A DNA stretch of 64,000 nucleotides from Laguncularia racemosa. Its lineage: Eukaryota; Streptophyta; Magnoliopsida; Myrtales; Combretaceae. Position numbers and translations under genes: made by a program. The DNA is taken from NCBI GenBank assembly GCA_037954665.1, contig JBBMOL010000119.1:1938001-2002000 (forward strand). Direction: 5' to 3'. The first letter of the stretch is position 1. Every line of letters begins with the position of its first letter. The notes below the pieces were generated by a model. The model worked only from the letters and a program-made list of their open reading frames with translations, did not search any database and was not told where the DNA came from. Shown here one piece after another: positions 61,001 through 64,000 of the stretch.

Positions 61001-63278
61001 CCAAAAAATCATATCCTTTAGTTTAAGATGCTACTGAAAATTTGGCCAAAAAAGATTCTACTGAAAGATTTCCTGAATTCTGACTTTTAAGAGATAAAAA
61101 CTCCCAACACAATTCATCTTGAATGATTTAAACTTGTAAGATTTACTTAGATATATTGGCCAAGCACATTTTTCTGGTGTGGTTAGGTCTTCAATCAATT
61201 TTGAGCCAATTTCTCTTCAAAAAAATAGGTCTGATGTAATGAAATCTAAAATTTAGAACAGCTTCTACATTACGTGCAGGATGTTCTACATTCCTTGGTA
61301 GCTTCTACTCATGGTGCAGCTTGATTCTTCTTTCACAGAAACCAGCTTCTACATGCTATAACTGCATTTTTTACTTAACTATACACTTAATAAAATTGTT
61401 AGTAAAACACAATATGATTTGTTATAATCAAATTTTTCTTAGGAGACTAAACGCGTATCAGTGTTATGCCTATGAAACAGTCATAACTGGCAGCTTTGGC
61501 CACTTGGCAGTCTTGGTAGAACAGATTGTCTACACAAATAGGTAGAGCTTGTAGCCTGCTACTCTTCGCCCTTTTTCAATAATTTTCTTTTTTCCTTATC
61601 AATCAAGTTGCTTCAGTATTTCTTGGTCCAATATCAAGGTATGGACCATGCTGTGTGGCTAAAGGAAAAAGGAACATGGTCCTTGCCCAGCTGCTAAAAG
61701 GGCAGTACAATGCCGTGTAGCACTGGTGCTAAACGGAGAGACTAAGGAGTTCAAGGTGCAGCCATAGTGAGATTGTGAACCTATACATCGAGGCAAATTG
61801 AAGAGAATATATTGTAAAGACATGGAAATTATGATTGGCAACCTATATTTTCTTTAGGGTATTCATGGGTGAGTGCATTTATCTAAGTATGCTAAAACCT
61901 AGTGTTCTTTAAAATTTTTTAATGTCAATGTCCTATACATATAATCAAGTATCAACTTCTGGAGTATTGGGCTGATAGTTACATGTAGAGTTTGTTCTAT
62001 TTGTGAATTATGCTTGGAGCCTAATTGAGGTGGTTTAAACATATGTATATTACAAGATGACAAACTTTGATAAAGCACTGATTGACTTATATTATTATAG
62101 GTAGGAAAAGAGCTTGTAGGAACAAGGTACCATAAGTATTATTGTAGGAGAAAAATATTGCTTTTTCATGTAACTTAAGTTTTATTGATTGAAAGGCTTG
62201 TGATTTATCATACATTCTATGAAGATCAAGTAATTGTTTTTGTTAAAAAATGATAAATAATTGTTGTGCCAACTTTGGACCATCACATAGGACCTTTAAT
62301 GTGGAAATGCAAATGATATCACTGTTAGCATCATTCTTTTTTTGAGTTAAGAGGAGTTATTTCTCTCTCCATGTTTTGTTAATGAATGGGGAAGAGAAGG
62401 GATGCCACTTAATTTTGTTTCCTCCATTTTGCCTTAGTGAGGGCCTTGTTTGATTCTCCACTATACTAAATTGGCTACTTAACGGGAAGTTGGCTAGTGG
62501 GGCAAGGTTACCTCTCCTTTGTGGTTTGGCCAGGATGGATGTACCCTGCCTACTAAGGTGTGTGTTCTGAGCAAGCAGGAGGGGAAAGGGTGCTGTGGGG
62601 GGTTGCTATTTTTGGGTTTGGGGTGGTGGGGTGGGGGAAGGTGTGGGGTTTGTGTTGGGGGTTTGCATTTAGATTTGGTAAGCTCAAGATGAGCTACATT
62701 GTACTGGAAAAAATGATTGCCAATAAAGGCTCATTTTAATTAAAAAAGAGAAAACCATGTTACCATATCATTATTCTACTTTATACCTATGTCTGTTCCT
62801 TTTGTTATTTTCCATGGTCTGTTTGCAGGTAAATGAGCAATTATTAGTTATCTGCAAATTGGTATATGTGGAATTACCCCCCTCCCTTTTTATTACGGAT
62901 CTATAGAAGGAAAACATGATTGGAAGATATATTTACTTCTCAGATTCTAAAGCTAACATTACACAGGAAGCAACTTCTGGGCATGAGTTGCTTATCAATA
63001 ATAACTGGGTAGTTTTTCATGATGCTTGTTATTACTTGAATGTCTTATAACATGAGATATCTGCCAATGGTGAATTCATTTTCTTACCATCTTTTGGCTT
63101 TTCCTGCTTTGTGCTCTTTGTTAGTCAAGTGTGCAATATGGATCGTGCAGAAGCATTGGTTAGAGAGATGGAAGAAGATGGCATAGATGCTCCCATTGAC
63201 ATATATCATACTATGATGGATGGTTATACGATGATTGGCAATGAGGCTAAATGCCTTGTTGTTTTTGAAAGACTAAAG
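55057..63278 (+). CDS. PPR4: PPR4-type RRM and pentatricopeptide protein, 5' part
   Basis: PPR4 is a chloroplast RNA-binding protein needed for trans-splicing of the first rps12 intron in maize and Arabidopsis. Visible exons are 55057-55926, 56649-56776, 57856-57996, 58845-58931 and 63125-63278. They splice in frame to 460 residues and continue beyond the window. The N-terminal 140 residues are Ser/Pro/Thr-rich with few acids at first, fitting a transit peptide. An RRM spans about 150-230 with RNP2 (KIFVGNL) and RNP1 (NAGFGFVIY). PPR repeats begin near 291 with EFGLMVNYYARRGDMHRAR, then LIHAYAMGRDMEEALSCVRK, YGNIIYAHC and RAEALVREMEEDGIDAP. The start at 55057 is the first ATG in frame; upstream codons have none. 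Intron 4 (58932-63124) is 4.2 kb. Later exons are not in the window. Confidence 0.93.
55995..56056. repeat. 31 bp tandem duplication in PPR4 intron 1
   Basis: Two adjacent 31 bp copies (55995-56025 and 56026-56056) of GATCGAT(C/T)GGTG followed by CTTTATG-TTAGGTTT, differing at four positions. Confidence 0.8.
59572..60010 (+). mobile_element. Possible copia LTR remnant in PPR4 intron 4
   Basis: It begins TGTTGGTGGAGGGAG. It has a TATA-like ATATATAAATAG near 59754-59766 and a CT-rich segment with CTCTCTCAGTGGAG about 60 bp later, the layout of a copia LTR promoter and R region. The right end and target duplication could not be fixed, and no coding region follows. Confidence 0.3.
62579..62661 (+). 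other. G-rich tract, possible G-quadruplex
   Basis: It contains at least seven runs of three or more G on the sense strand of PPR4 intron 4, including GGGG-TGGTGGGG-TGGGGG around 62620-62636 with very short loops. This fits the G3+N1-7 quadruplex pattern for DNA and for the intron RNA. Confidence 0.6.
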
Positions 63279-63689
63279 GTATCTGCTGAGGTCCCTTATT
63301 TACCTTGTTCTTCATTTTTCTTAGACATAGTTTAGGAAAATATGTATCATTTTAATTTGGAGGACTGTTCCATGGTGCCTTTAAAAGGATATAGGTTTTT
63401 CTGTAGCTATTTCTGTATATATCTGTATTTGACAATTCAATCTCACATTCGCTTCTGTCTTTATTTCCTAAACACTTCACAAAAGAACATAGATACTGTG
63501 CCAATAAGCTACGACAAACGCCTACAAACTAGGGCTGTTTGTTAATTAATTTATCTCTAAAAGGCATTTTGATGCCTTGTTTGCTGTATATGTATATATA
63601 TATTTTCTTTGAGTTAGTTGTTTGTTTATTTTACCAAAGAAGGTAGTTGATTTTATTGAAAGGCTTATGTGCTATTTTCTATGAAGTAG

Positions 63690-64000
63690 GAGGCTCAATA
63701 TTTCAACAAAAGCATAGGTAAGATGGCAAGAGGTGTGTACCCCGGTTGATCAAGGGGGTTTGGGCATCCCTAAACTTGAAATATGGAACAAAGCAGCCCA
63801 ACTAAAACATATTTGGCATTTATGTGAAGATTTAGTAAGAGGTACTTGGGGTGAATGGGTACATTCTAACTTTCTTAGGGAATCATCATTCTGAGAGACT
63901 AAAAGATTCTCTAAGTGTTCTTAGAGTTGGAGTAAATTGCTGAAGCTTCGTCTACTAGTAAGAAGCATGTTTAAGTGGGAAGTGGGTGATGGCCTTTCTG
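63690..64000 (+). pseudogene. Second LINE ORF2 fragment, runs off the window
   Basis: Translation of the + strand from about 63722 gives RWQEVCTPVDQGGLGIPKLE, then IWNKAAQLKHIWHLCE and GTWGEWVHSNFLRESSF, then a stop and LLKLRPLVRSMFKW. This is the C-terminal segment of LINE ORF2, homologous to 53786-54060 in the first LINE but clearly a different copy. It lies in the intron after PPR4 exon 5. It may extend beyond the right edge. Confidence 0.75.

Larger units (their letters stand above)
58932..63124 (+). other. PPR4 intron 4, 4.2 kb
   Basis: It is defined by donor TG|GTAAGT (58932) and acceptor TTGTTAG (63124). It is much longer than the gene's other introns (722-1079 bp). It holds a possible LTR remnant (59572 on), AT-rich non-coding sequence to about 61300, and a G-rich stretch at 62579-62661. 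No coding frame of interest was found, so it was probably enlarged by old insertions. Confidence 0.6.

Overview
The window is nuclear DNA of a flowering plant, most likely a eudicot. The genes have short GT-AG introns, the spacers are AT-rich, and all five recognisable protein-coding genes are plant housekeeping or signalling families on the + strand. From left to right they are the 3' part of a glutamate receptor-like channel (GLR, 3-2166), a VAMP727-type R-SNARE (CDS 17491-19941), a mitochondrial F1F0-ATPase inhibitor IF1 (22337-25336), cytosolic ribosomal protein eS17/RPS17 (45557-45970), and the 5' part of a PPR4-type RRM plus pentatricopeptide protein (55057 to beyond the right edge). No bacterial-type system, CRISPR array, rRNA or tRNA gene was seen.

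Layout: 2.2-16 kb is a gene-free spacer of decayed transposable elements. It holds a Tekay/Del-like solo LTR, a Tourist-like MITE with TTA target duplication, an Athila-like LTR with a mutated primer-binding site, a Mutator-like remnant and a small inverted-repeat element. 16-25.4 kb is a gene island (VAMP727, IF1). 26.2-38.2 kb is a three-element nest. A Tat-type Ty3/gypsy element on the - strand (TSD ATAGG) carries a hAT-like insertion in its gag region. A second, nearly full-length Ty3/gypsy element on the - strand (TSD AAGTC) sits inside its 5' LTR. 38.2-45.1 kb is spacer with a solo LTR related to the outer element. 45.1-46 kb is the eS17 gene. 47.8-48.2 kb is a long-armed foldback MITE. 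49.5-54.9 kb is a broken L1-type LINE whose tail lies about 100-160 bp before the PPR4 start codon. 55-64 kb is PPR4, with a 4.2 kb fourth intron and a second LINE fragment at the window edge.

The five genes have no common pathway. From memory, eS17, PPR4 and IF1 are also close neighbours on Arabidopsis chromosome 5 (At5g04800, At5g04810, At5g04750), so part of the order looks like old microsynteny expanded by transposons. I found no convincing new biological system. The most informative structures are the transposon nest with all junctions readable, the tandem hairpin repeats in the inner element's LTRs, and the LINE fused to the PPR4 promoter region.
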